Shown piece after piece: positions 26,741-34,643 of a DNA stretch of 40,043 nt (positions are counted from its first letter, which is position 1; each line of letters starts with the position of its first letter). Position numbers and translations under genes: made by a program. The stretch is from contig JAEDEY010000008.1 in assembly GCA_016293065.1 (NCBI GenBank), positions 1 to 40,043 on the forward strand, given 5' to 3'. The notes beneath the pieces are model-generated. The model made no database searches. It saw only the letters and a program-made list of their open reading frames with translations, and was not told the DNA's origin. Origin of the DNA: Bacteroidales bacterium (GTDB taxonomy: Bacteria; Bacteroidota; Bacteroidia; Bacteroidales; UBA3663).

Positions 26741-28951
26741 TTATCTCAGTGTGATTGTGATGTTGTTACCTCTCTTGCAGGCAGTGCCTGGAGCCATCGA
26801 CATTGATGCTACTGCGCCCTTGCCCACTATGTTGACTCTCAGACCGAGACTTTCGAGTTTGAACAATGCATCTGATGCGCCCATGCCTCTCACGTCTGGC
26901 ACCTTGTTATTGGCAGGATTGCTCAGTTCGATGCTTTCTTCCAATTTCAGAGTGTCGAGGTCAAGGGCATCAAGCACCGATTTAGTCACTGCCAACGGTC
27001 CTTTCTTCACTTTCGGTTCCAAGGCATGTAAGGTGTCGGGAGTGATATCCTTCAGGGTCTTGTTACATTTCAGAGCCCAAATCTGTTCGGCAAACGACTT
27101 AAAGACAGGACCTGCCATGTATCCTCCTCCAGGACGTCCAAAGTTGCCTCCAGGTCGTGCATCAATCACTACGATGCCACAGTACTGAGGGTCGTCGGCA
27201 GGGAAATATCCTGCAAATGACACGTTATGTCCTGCACCGCTGTAGTTCTTTGTCTCTTGGTTGAATCTCTGTGCTGTTCCTGTCTTGCCCGCAATCTTCA
27301 CTTTCTTGCTTTTTGCTCCAGGTAGCCAAGCACTACCGGCTGCTGTGCCGTGTTCCACTACACCTTCGAGGGCATGACGCACTGCTGCAAGTGTCTTGTC
27401 ACTGCATATCTTTGGATTAATCACAGTTGGCTCTTGCTTCCATATCACTTCGCCGTCTTTCTCGATATAATCGACGATATATGGGCGCATCATCTTTCCA
27501 TCGTTGGCAATGGCATTATAGAACTGCAGGATATAGATGCCTGGAATCTGTGTCTCGTATCCATAGCTTATCTGGGCAAGCGACACCTTGCTCCAGCTGC
27601 GACCAGTCATCTGTCGGTGACGTGCAGCCTGTGCTTTCGGAAACTCCTTGCGTAACTCGAGTTTTCGCAGATAACCCACTTGCTTGATCTCTGCTTTGTC
27701 GCTGTCCGAGAGCACGCGATCGCTGAGCAGATTGATGCGTTCTATGGCATCAAGATATCTCTGAGGGTCTTTCTCGTATGCCTGAGTCGTGAGTTTGGCA
27801 ATCGAGATATTCGACGACTGCACCATCGCTTCGTCGGCAGTAACTTCACCTACAGGATGGTCGTCTCGGATATGTTGCCCATGATAGATGAATTCTCCAC
27901 GTGCATCTGGATAGTTGCCGGTGTTGACTTTGGTTTCTGGCGTGATCTTCTCGTCATCGAGCATTATCATGTAGCTCACGGTCTTGAATGTCGAACCTGG
28001 ATCCACGAGGTCTTCAAACAGATGGTTGTGGTCTTCGGCACATTCCGTGTCTGATATCCTTTCCAGATTTGATATGGCTTTTATCTTGCCAGACTTACAC
28101 TCGATGATGGCAGCCCAGCCTCCATGAGCCCGCAGTTCGAGAATACGCTTGCAGAGAGCCTGGTCGAGTATGTCTTGCATCTCGACATTGATGGTGGTGT
28201 GGACATTGGCACCATTGACAGGCTGCTTGACTGTGATGTCGGTCTGGTGACGGCGTATGATTTGCTTGAAACCGAGTCCAGGCTTGCCTCTCAGCACCGA
28301 GTCCATGGCTTCCTCAATGCCTCCCTTGCCTCGTCCGCTTATGCCGTCCTTGTCTTTTTTGGCATATACACTGCCGATGGTGGCTGCACCCATGCGGGTC
28401 TCGCCATACGGACGATAGCGGTGGGCGCGTTCCTCGCTGATGAGTCCATTCTGATATCTTGCTTTCTTGAAATATGGCATCTGTGTGCGCAGTTTCCTGT
28501 AATCAAGATATGGGACGGCATGTAATATTTTGAAACGGGGTTGCCTCTGTGAATATGCATTTCTCACCAGTCGTGCATGTTCGGCTGCACTCTTCGATGG
28601 GTCAATCTCATGCAGGGCTTGTGCGCCAGGACCATTGTCGCTGAAGTAATAAGCTATGGTGTCGGGCGGTATGTTCATCGACTTTGTCTTGTCTTTTGGC
28701 GGAATGGTGGTACTTTTGAAATCCAGAAAGACGTCATATTCAGGCAGCGAGCCAGCCAAGAGCTCATGACCGTCGGCAAAGATGAAGCCGCGCAGCTGAG
28801 GTATTGGCACACTGTCTATCTTCAGTTTCTCAACCTTGGCCCTGTACTTTGGGCCATCAATGATTACCGTCTGGAACGAATTGTACCAGATGTAGCATAT
28901 ATAGATGCCCAAGAATGCAGCTATTACATAGAATCGTTTCTTATAGTCCAT
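26741..28951 (-). CDS. ftsI: Septal peptidoglycan transpeptidase FtsI (PBP3-like) with PASTA domain
   Basis: The 736-residue class B penicillin-binding protein cross-links septal peptidoglycan with FtsW. One N-terminal membrane anchor lies at about 7–24, followed by a dimerisation/pedestal region. The transpeptidase domain has S320-T-F-K323 (SxxK nucleophile), S379-S-N381 (SxN) and K556-T-G558. A C-terminal PASTA domain (about 675–736, VPDVRGMGASDALFKLESLG…) is typical of Bacteroidetes FtsI and absent in E. coli FtsI. ftsL lies four bases upstream, so the FtsL–FtsI pair is made together. Confidence 0.95.
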   Translation of the reverse strand: MDYKKRFYVIAAFLGIYICYIWYNSFQTVIIDGPKYRAKVEKLKIDSVPIPQLRGFIFADGHELLAGSLPEYDVFLDFKSTTIPPKDKTKSMNIPPDTIAYYFSDNGPGAQALHEIDPSKSAAEHARLVRNAYSQRQPRFKILHAVPYLDYRKLRTQMPYFKKARYQNGLISEERAHRYRPYGETRMGAATIGSVYAKKDKDGISGRGKGGIEEAMDSVLRGKPGLGFKQIIRRHQTDITVKQPVNGANVHTTINVEMQDILDQALCKRILELRAHGGWAAIIECKSGKIKAISNLERISDTECAEDHNHLFEDLVDPGSTFKTVSYMIMLDDEKITPETKVNTGNYPDARGEFIYHGQHIRDDHPVGEVTADEAMVQSSNISIAKLTTQAYEKDPQRYLDAIERINLLSDRVLSDSDKAEIKQVGYLRKLELRKEFPKAQAARHRQMTGRSWSKVSLAQISYGYETQIPGIYILQFYNAIANDGKMMRPYIVDYIEKDGEVIWKQEPTVINPKICSDKTLAAVRHALEGVVEHGTAAGSAWLPGAKSKKVKIAGKTGTAQRFNQETKNYSGAGHNVSFAGYFPADDPQYCGIVVIDARPGGNFGRPGGGYMAGPVFKSFAEQIWALKCNKTLKDITPDTLHALEPKVKKGPLAVTKSVLDALDLDTLKLEESIELSNPANNKVPDVRGMGASDALFKLESLGLRVNIVGKGAVASMSMAPGTACKRGNNITITLR

Positions 28952-28955
28952 TGTC

Positions 28956-29309
28956 TTACTTCACGAGTATTGGAGGTTCGTCGGTAGGTATCAGCTCGAT
29001 GTCACTCTCTGCTACTTTCAGTCTCACCACTTCAGGCTTGTTCTTGCCTGTGAGTTCACCCCAGCGTGCTATCGAGGTGTAACGCACCTCGTCGAGTTGT
29101 GTCTTCAACTTCCCTAATTCGTAGATGGCACTCTCGTATTCGTATCTCAGGTCGATATACGACATCAGCAAGATACCCAATATGATCATCTTGCCAAAAT
29201 GCTTCTTATAGAATGACCTCGAAAACGGAGTGTCATACGACTCGATTGCCTCGCTCATTGAGTCAGCAACATCGCTTATCTTTTCTGTCAGTTTTTTCGT
29301 TTCCATCAT
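28956..29309 (-). CDS. FtsL-like division protein
   Basis: This 117-residue bitopic protein has a 36-residue cytoplasmic part, one membrane span at about 38–56 (IILGILLMSYI) and a heptad-like region (YEYESAIYELGKLKTQLDEVRY) of the kind that forms the FtsL/FtsB coiled coil. Sequence identity in this family is weak, so the call depends on topology and on the place between rsmH and ftsI, where FtsL is nearly always encoded. The start overlaps the rsmH stop by four bases. It is expected to bridge FtsQ, FtsB and the FtsW–FtsI pair. Confidence 0.8.
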   Translation of the reverse strand: MMETKKLTEKISDVADSMSEAIESYDTPFSRSFYKKHFGKMIILGILLMSYIDLRYEYESAIYELGKLKTQLDEVRYTSIARWGELTGKNKPEVVRLKVAESDIELIPTDEPPILVK

Positions 29310-30250
29310 GCTTTCTTTTTGTCGTCATCGTTTCTGGTGGCTATGCGCAATTTTGCGCTGCGCGAACGCGGATTGCTCTCAAGTTCTTCATCCCGTGCAG
29401 TGATGACTTTGTTGTTGACTGCCTTTAGTGGTGCTATGATGCGACCGTAAAAGTCTTGCTCGATATGCCCGTCAACATGACCTGAGCGGATGATGTTCTT
29501 CACTATCCTGTCCTCGAGCGAGTGATAGGTCATTACCACCAATCGTCCGTCGGGTGCAAGTAGCTTTGTGGCTTGCAAGAGCATCTCTTCGAGTGCTTGC
29601 ATCTCGTGGTTCACTTCGATTCGCAAGGCCTGGAAAGCCTGTGCAAGTTCTTTCTTTTCGGCTTTCTTGTTTATATACGGACTCAGCACTTCACACAGGT
29701 CTCCTGTAGTGGCAATAGGCTTCTGTGTCCTCTGCTTCACAATGGCAGATGCCATGCGCTTGGCTTGTTTCAGTTCTCCATATATCGCCAGTATCTTGCT
29801 GATCTCCGACTCTTCAGCCTGCGCTAATATGTCGGCAGCCGTCTTTCCGGCACGAGTGTTCATGCGCATGTCCAAAGGCGAATCAAATCGGAATGCAAAG
29901 CCTCGCTCTGGCTCATCAAGATGATGGCTCGACACGCCAAGGTCGGCAAGCAGTCCGTCAATCTGCTTCACGCCGTGGTAGCGCATCCAGTTGCTCAGAT
30001 ATCTGAAATTGCTCCTGATAAAGGTGAACCGGTCCAGGTTGCTGATGCCAGATCCTTCGCCAAAAGCATTGGCTTCGGCATCGGGGTCCTGGTCAAAACT
30101 ATACAGATGCCCGCCCTTGCCGAGCCTCTCAAGTATAGCCCTGCTATGACCTCCGCCTCCGAAGGTCACATCGACATATATTCCGTCTGGACGAATCTGA
30201 AGCCCCTCCAGACATTCTTCGAGCATTACAGGTGTATGATATTCGTACAT
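29306..30250 (-). CDS. rsmH: 16S rRNA (cytosine-1402-N4) methyltransferase RsmH
   Basis: The 314-residue SAM-dependent enzyme (formerly MraW) methylates C1402 in the ribosomal P site. The SAM site is DVTFGGGGHSRAIL at 27–40. Other family segments are DGLLADLGVSSHHLDEPERGF, DMRMN and MTYHSLEDRIVK. The start is taken at 30250 (MYEYHTPVMLEE), where the family usually begins. An ATG three codons upstream, at 30259, would leave only about seven bases between the predicted transcription start and the codon. It is the first gene of the dcw operon here, since no mraZ precedes it. Confidence 0.95.
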   Translation of the reverse strand: MYEYHTPVMLEECLEGLQIRPDGIYVDVTFGGGGHSRAILERLGKGGHLYSFDQDPDAEANAFGEGSGISNLDRFTFIRSNFRYLSNWMRYHGVKQIDGLLADLGVSSHHLDEPERGFAFRFDSPLDMRMNTRAGKTAADILAQAEESEISKILAIYGELKQAKRMASAIVKQRTQKPIATTGDLCEVLSPYINKKAEKKELAQAFQALRIEVNHEMQALEEMLLQATKLLAPDGRLVVMTYHSLEDRIVKNIIRSGHVDGHIEQDFYGRIIAPLKAVNNKVITARDEELESNPRSRSAKLRIATRNDDDKKKA

Positions 30251-30272
30251 TGTGAGCATAAATAAAAACGCG

Positions 30273-30304
30273 TAAAGTTAGTTACTTTCTGTATTATTGC
30301 CAAA
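30273..30304 (-). promoter_or_regulatory. Promoter of the dcw operon
   Basis: On the - strand TTTG (complement of 30301–30304) is followed after exactly 20 bases by TAACTTTA (complement of 30273–30280), one base from the Bacteroidetes -7 consensus TAnnTTTG. The expected start near 30266 gives a leader of about 16 bases to the rsmH ATG. Confidence 0.7.
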
Positions 30305-30418
30305 TATTTTGCTGAAAAAAGTTATGGCTGCATATTGAAAACTATGTTTTCGTGTGTCAAAAGAGTAAGAATTTAGCAAAATTCAAGTGAAAATGATACG
30401 AATGAATTATTTTTTACT

Positions 30419-30426
30419 TAACTTTG
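30419..30426 (+). promoter_or_regulatory. -7 box of the first transporter gene
   Basis: TAACTTTG at 30419–30426 fits TAnnTTTG exactly. No TTTG is found 19–22 bases upstream, so the -33 part is weak or absent. The box lies downstream of the in-frame ATG at 30387, which supports the later ATG at 30471 as the true start of the transporter. Confidence 0.5.
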
Positions 30427-30470
30427 CAAGCGAAAATTGTGTCTTTTTTAGCAAAAATGTATTTTTCATT

Positions 30471-31859
30471 ATGACTGAAGAAAAGAAAGAAAGAGCATTG
30501 TTTGCCACTCGCCTTGGTGCTGTGGCGGCTGCCGTGGGTTCGGCTGTCGGACTTGGTAATATCTGGCGTTTCCCTTATGAAACAGGACAGAATGGCGGCG
30601 CTGCTTTCCTTTTGATTTACATCTGTGCGGTTATCGTGCTCGGTATTCCTCTGCTTGTAGCAGAGTTCACCATCGGACGTTCGGCTCATGCCAATGTGGC
30701 TCGTGCTTTCAAGAAACTTGCGCCTGGCACTCCTTGGTATTGGGTAGGAGTGATGGGTATGCTTGTCGCAATCATCATCCTTGGCTTCTATCTCATCATT
30801 CTCGGGTGGACTTTCAGTTATACGTTCCGTGCCGTGACCAACGATTTCATGTCGGTTGTGTCGGCTGCCCAGGCTGCCGATCCCACTGTCGATGCTGCTA
30901 CAGTCCTTTCCAACGACTTTGCTGATTTCAGTTCCAGCGCTTGGCAGCCGTTGATGTGGCTTGTCATTGCTGTCGTTGCCAATGCCGTCATCATGATGGC
31001 TGGTGTGCAGAAGGGCATCGAACGTGCATCCAATGTGATGATGCCTTTGCTTTGCGTCCTCTTGCTGTTGCTTGTTGTCAATAGCTTTTTCCTGCCTGGC
31101 TTTGCCGATGGCTGCGATTTCCTCTTCAATCCCGACTTCTCAAAGGTGACTGCCAAGACATTTATCGTGGCAATGGGTCAGGCGTTTTTCTCGCTTTCTC
31201 TCGCCATGGGTATCATGCTTGCTTATGGCAGTTATCTTGGCGACAATACCAAGATTGGAAAGACGGCTACTCAGGTCGTTTGTCTCGACACGCTCATCGC
31301 CATTCTTGCTGGCGTAGTGATATTTCCTGCATGTTTTTCTTATGGCATTGAGCCGGGAGCAGGTCCTGGATTGGTGTTCATCACCTTGCCTAATGTCTTC
31401 CTGCAGATGCCTGGAGGTTATTTCTGCTGCATCGCCTTCTTCCTCCTCATCTCTCTGGCGGGTCTTACTTCGTGCATGTCGTTGTTCGAGGTGCCTATCA
31501 GTTTCTTTCAGGAGGAACTCAAGATGTCGCGCAAGGCTGCAACTGCTCTCAGTGTCGTCATCGTCCTTATGCTCGGCACAGCCAGTTCGCTTTCGCTAGG
31601 TATCTGGGATGCCAAGTTCTTCGGCGACAGTTTCTTCGATTTCTGTGACAAGATCACGTCGCTGTACATGATGCCTGTTGGAGCTTTCTTCATCTCGCTC
31701 TTTGTAGGATGGAAGCTCGACAAGGATATCATTCGCGACGCGCTCACCAACTGGCGCAACGACAGCGGTTGGTATATCCGTCCGCTGCTCTGGCTCCTGC
31801 GCATCTTCACACCAATTTGCATCATGTTGATTTTCCTCAGTGGTATTGGCATATTCTAA
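30471..31859 (+). CDS. Sodium-dependent transporter, NSS (SNF) family, copy 1
   Basis: This 462-residue inner-membrane symporter of the LeuT-fold NSS family imports an amino acid or related amine with Na+. The N-terminal signature is RLGAVAAAVGSAVGLGNIWRFPY, where the unwound span 1 binds Na+ and substrate. About eleven to twelve spans are visible, with the span 6 region at IVAMGQAFFSLSLAMGIM, also typical. Substrate cannot be told from sequence; tryptophan- or tyrosine-type NSS are candidates. An upstream in-frame ATG (30387) adds a low-complexity end lacking in the family and lies before the promoter box, so 30471 is chosen. A close paralogue follows after 15 bases. Confidence 0.95.
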   Translation: MTEEKKERALFATRLGAVAAAVGSAVGLGNIWRFPYETGQNGGAAFLLIYICAVIVLGIPLLVAEFTIGRSAHANVARAFKKLAPGTPWYWVGVMGMLVAIIILGFYLIILGWTFSYTFRAVTNDFMSVVSAAQAADPTVDAATVLSNDFADFSSSAWQPLMWLVIAVVANAVIMMAGVQKGIERASNVMMPLLCVLLLLLVVNSFFLPGFADGCDFLFNPDFSKVTAKTFIVAMGQAFFSLSLAMGIMLAYGSYLGDNTKIGKTATQVVCLDTLIAILAGVVIFPACFSYGIEPGAGPGLVFITLPNVFLQMPGGYFCCIAFFLLISLAGLTSCMSLFEVPISFFQEELKMSRKAATALSVVIVLMLGTASSLSLGIWDAKFFGDSFFDFCDKITSLYMMPVGAFFISLFVGWKLDKDIIRDALTNWRNDSGWYIRPLLWLLRIFTPICIMLIFLSGIGIF

Positions 31860-31874
31860 GTTTTTTACTATATT

Positions 31875-33212
31875 ATGGCAGATAATTCACGCGCACTCTT
31901 TGTGACCCGTTTGGGCGGTATTGCTGCTGCTGTCGGCTCGGCTGTCGGTTTGGGCAATATCTGGCGTTTCCCTTATGAGACTGGTCAGAATGGTGGCGCA
32001 GCTTTCATTCTCATCTATATCATCTGTGTGCTCTTTCTTGGCACACCTCTGATGCTTGCCGAACTTACTCTCGGTCGTCTCACTCATCGCAATCCTGTAG
32101 GTGCTTACAGGGCTCTCTCTTCCAAGTCGAAAAGCCTTTGGCCTTTGCTCGGTTTTGTGGGAGCATCCACCATGTTGCTCATCGTGGGCTTCTATTCTGT
32201 AGTGGCTGGTTGGACACTTAGTTATTCGGTCGGTGCTATTGCCGACAATATTCCGCAATTTAACGAATATAGCCAGAGTTTTGGAGGCCCAATCGCATGG
32301 CTGACCATCTTTATTGTTCTCAATGCAGCCATCCTTCTCGGTGGTGTTCAGAAGGGTATCGAACGAGCTTCCAATATCCTTGTTCCTTTTCTTGGAGTGA
32401 TACTTATATTGCTTTGTATCAATTCTTTGCTATTGCCTAAGGCTGCCGATGGTTTGCGTTTTCTCTTTAGCCCTGATTTCTCCAAGATTAACTCTTCCAT
32501 TGTGGTATCTGCTCTTGGTCAGTCATTCTTTAGTGTCTCGGTTGGTATTAGTTGTCTTTTGACATACGGCAGCTATCTCGGCGACCAGACCAAGATGGGA
32601 AAAACGGCAATCTCTATCACCTTGCTCGATACGCTGATTGCTATACTTGCGGGCATCATCATATTCCCTGCGTGCTATCAGTTCGGTGTTGAGCCTGGAG
32701 CTGGTCCGGGCTTGGCGTTCATCACTATCCCCGAGGTCTTCAATATGATGCCTGGCGGTTATTGGCTTTGTGTGGCATTTTTTATTTTGCTTGTCGTGGC
32801 TGCCCTTACTTCTACGCTTTCCATGTTCGAGACACCTATCACCATCCTCCAGGAGGAATTTCATGTCAAGCGTCGCACAGCTGTCGTCATCGTATGTCTG
32901 ATAGGAGAGGTGCTTGGCTTGATGTGTGCCATGTCGTTCGTGCCTCAGTATGCCGAGACGTTCTCGATCTTCGGATACTCTGTCTTCGATGCTTTCGATA
33001 AGTTCACTGCCAATATCCTAATGCCTGGTTGCGGACTCTTAATGTCGTTGTTTGCAGGATGGGTTGTCGATAAGAAACTGCTATATAAGGCTTTCAGCAA
33101 CAATGGCAAGGAGACGGCTTGGTTCTACAACGCGTTTATGTTCCTCGTGCGCTTTGTCGCACCTATCAGCATCTTCCTGATATTCCTCAGTGGACTTGGC
33201 ATTTTGAGCTGA
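31875..33212 (+). CDS. Sodium-dependent transporter, NSS (SNF) family, copy 2
   Basis: The 445-residue paralogue of the preceding gene shares the N-terminal block (AAAVGSAVGLGNIWRFPYET), the mid segment VQKGIERASNI, the SYLGD loop, the VEPGAGPGLAFITIPEVF stretch and the C-terminal FLIFLSGLGI. The two probably arose by tandem duplication. The differences lie mainly in spans 3–5 and the external loop between spans 3 and 4 (copy 1 has a longer Ala/Asp-rich loop), so the two may differ in substrate. It is co-transcribed with copy 1 and ends before a strong terminator. Confidence 0.95.
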   Translation: MADNSRALFVTRLGGIAAAVGSAVGLGNIWRFPYETGQNGGAAFILIYIICVLFLGTPLMLAELTLGRLTHRNPVGAYRALSSKSKSLWPLLGFVGASTMLLIVGFYSVVAGWTLSYSVGAIADNIPQFNEYSQSFGGPIAWLTIFIVLNAAILLGGVQKGIERASNILVPFLGVILILLCINSLLLPKAADGLRFLFSPDFSKINSSIVVSALGQSFFSVSVGISCLLTYGSYLGDQTKMGKTAISITLLDTLIAILAGIIIFPACYQFGVEPGAGPGLAFITIPEVFNMMPGGYWLCVAFFILLVVAALTSTLSMFETPITILQEEFHVKRRTAVVIVCLIGEVLGLMCAMSFVPQYAETFSIFGYSVFDAFDKFTANILMPGCGLLMSLFAGWVVDKKLLYKAFSNNGKETAWFYNAFMFLVRFVAPISIFLIFLSGLGILS

Positions 33213-33242
33213 TTTGACCAAAACATATCTAAATAATAAATT

Positions 33243-33277
33243 GTTGACATCTTGTTTTGCAAGTTGTCAACTTTTTT
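33243..33277 (+). terminator. Terminator of the transporter pair
   Basis: Stem 33243–33254 pairs with 33260–33271 (12 positions, one T/T mismatch), loop TTTTG, six-T tail at 33272–33277. The loop contains the TTTG (33256–33259) that is also the -33 box of the metK promoter. Confidence 0.88.
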
Positions 33278-33288
33278 GCGTATATTTG
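33256..33288 (+). promoter_or_regulatory. metK promoter overlapping the upstream terminator
   Basis: TTTG at 33256–33259, then 21 bases, then TATATTTG at 33281–33288, matching both Bacteroidetes promoter elements and their spacing. The expected start near 33295 gives a leader of about 74 bases. Confidence 0.75.
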
Positions 33289-33307
33289 CGCACTTATTTA
33301 ATAGATT

Positions 33308-33365
33308 AATGATTGGCAACCATTCCAAAAGTTGCTAATGATTGAGAACCATTTAAAAAGTTTTT
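33308..33365 (+). repeat. Tandem 29-base repeat in the metK leader
   Basis: Unit 1 is 33308–33336 and unit 2 is 33337–33365, identical at 23 of 29 positions. The shared blocks are AATGATTG, AACCATT and AAAAGTT. Within each unit AATGATT and AACCATT can pair with one mismatch. Each unit opens with ATG-ATT: the first reads a 9-residue mini-ORF (MIGNHSKSC, stop at 33336–33338), the second a 17-residue ORF overlapping the metK start in another frame. This may be a pair of protein sites, RNA hairpins or leader peptides. Confidence 0.7.
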
Positions 33366-33368
33366 CTT

Positions 33369-34625
33369 ATGAATTATTTGTTTACTTCTGAATCGGTGTC
33401 TGAAGGACACCCAGACAAAGTGGCTGACCAGATCAGCGATGCTATTCTCGACGAGTTTCTTGCACAGGATCCTCACAGCAAGGTGGCTTGTGAGACACTT
33501 GTCACTACAGGGCAGGTCGTTCTTGCCGGCGAGGTCAAGAGCAATGCTTATGTCGATCTTCTCAACACAACGCGTGCTGTCATCAACCGCATCGGCTATA
33601 CCAAGGCTGAGTATAAATTCGATGGCGACAGCTGTGGCGTTTTCAGTGCCATCCACGAGCAGAGCGATGACATCAACCGTGGAGTCGTTCGCCATGAGGA
33701 AACCCTTCAGGGTGCAGGCGACCAGGGAATGATGTTCGGTTATGCGACCAACGAGAGCCACAACTATATGCCTTTGACCCTCGAACTGAGCCAGCTCCTC
33801 CTTATCGAACTTGCCAAGATTCGTAAGGAGACCAACCTTATGCCTTATCTTCGTCCTGATGCCAAGAGTCAGGTGACTATCGAATATGATGAGCAGAACC
33901 GTCCAGTGCGTGTCAATACCATTGTCATTTCTACTCAGCACGATGAGTTCGATACCGACGAGGCTATGCAGGCCAAGATTCGCGAGGATGTGATCAATAT
34001 CCTCATGCCACGTCTGTTGGCACGACTCAGCGACGTGGAGAAAGCCCTTTTCGACGACCATATCATCTATCACGTCAATCCTACTGGTAAGTTCGTGATC
34101 GGTGGACCTCATGGTGACACAGGCCTTACTGGAAGAAAGATTATTGTTGATACTTACGGCGGTCGAGGCGCACACGGAGGTGGAGCATTCTCGGGCAAGG
34201 ATCCTTCCAAGGTCGATCGTTCGGCAGCCTATGCCGTGCGTCATATCGCCAAGAACCTTTGTGCAGCAGGTGTTGCCGACCAGATTCTCGTGCAGGTAGC
34301 CTATGCCATCGGCGTGGCCAAGCCAGTGAGCCTTTGTGTCAATACTTTCGGCTCTGCCAAGGTGGCTCTCTCTGATGCCGAGATTTCTGCTAAGGTGGCA
34401 GAGATCTTCGACATGACTCCTTATGCTATCGAGAAGCGTCTCAAACTCCGCAACCCTATCTATTCCGAAACTGCTGCGTATGGACATTTCGGACGCCCAT
34501 GCGAGGTGAAAGAGAAGATCTTCCAGAATCGATATATGAAAGAGCCAATCAAGAAAGAGGTCGAACTCTTCACTTGGGAGAAGCTCGATTATGTCGATGC
34601 TGTCAAGGCAGCATTCAATCTTTGA
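33369..34625 (+). CDS. metK: S-adenosylmethionine synthase
   Basis: The 418-residue cytoplasmic enzyme makes SAM from methionine and ATP. Family motifs are all present: SVSEGHPDKVADQISDAILD at about 8–27 (His and metal-binding residues), GAGDQGMMFGYA (methionine site), GGPHGDTGLTGRK and GGGAFSGKDPSKVDRSAAY (ATP/phosphate loop). It is somewhat longer than the E. coli enzyme (384). The gene has its own promoter and a repeat-bearing leader, and heads a likely operon: the next gene starts 18 bases downstream. No SAM riboswitch is recognisable in the 74-base leader. Confidence 0.97.
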   Translation: MNYLFTSESVSEGHPDKVADQISDAILDEFLAQDPHSKVACETLVTTGQVVLAGEVKSNAYVDLLNTTRAVINRIGYTKAEYKFDGDSCGVFSAIHEQSDDINRGVVRHEETLQGAGDQGMMFGYATNESHNYMPLTLELSQLLLIELAKIRKETNLMPYLRPDAKSQVTIEYDEQNRPVRVNTIVISTQHDEFDTDEAMQAKIREDVINILMPRLLARLSDVEKALFDDHIIYHVNPTGKFVIGGPHGDTGLTGRKIIVDTYGGRGAHGGGAFSGKDPSKVDRSAAYAVRHIAKNLCAAGVADQILVQVAYAIGVAKPVSLCVNTFGSAKVALSDAEISAKVAEIFDMTPYAIEKRLKLRNPIYSETAAYGHFGRPCEVKEKIFQNRYMKEPIKKEVELFTWEKLDYVDAVKAAFNL

Positions 34626-34643
34626 CAATTTAATTTTTAAAAG

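Noticed and set aside
33289..33368. Possible SAM riboswitch before metK
   Set aside because: The leader is only about 74 bases, is filled by the 29-base repeat, and shows none of the conserved core of known SAM riboswitch classes that I can recall.
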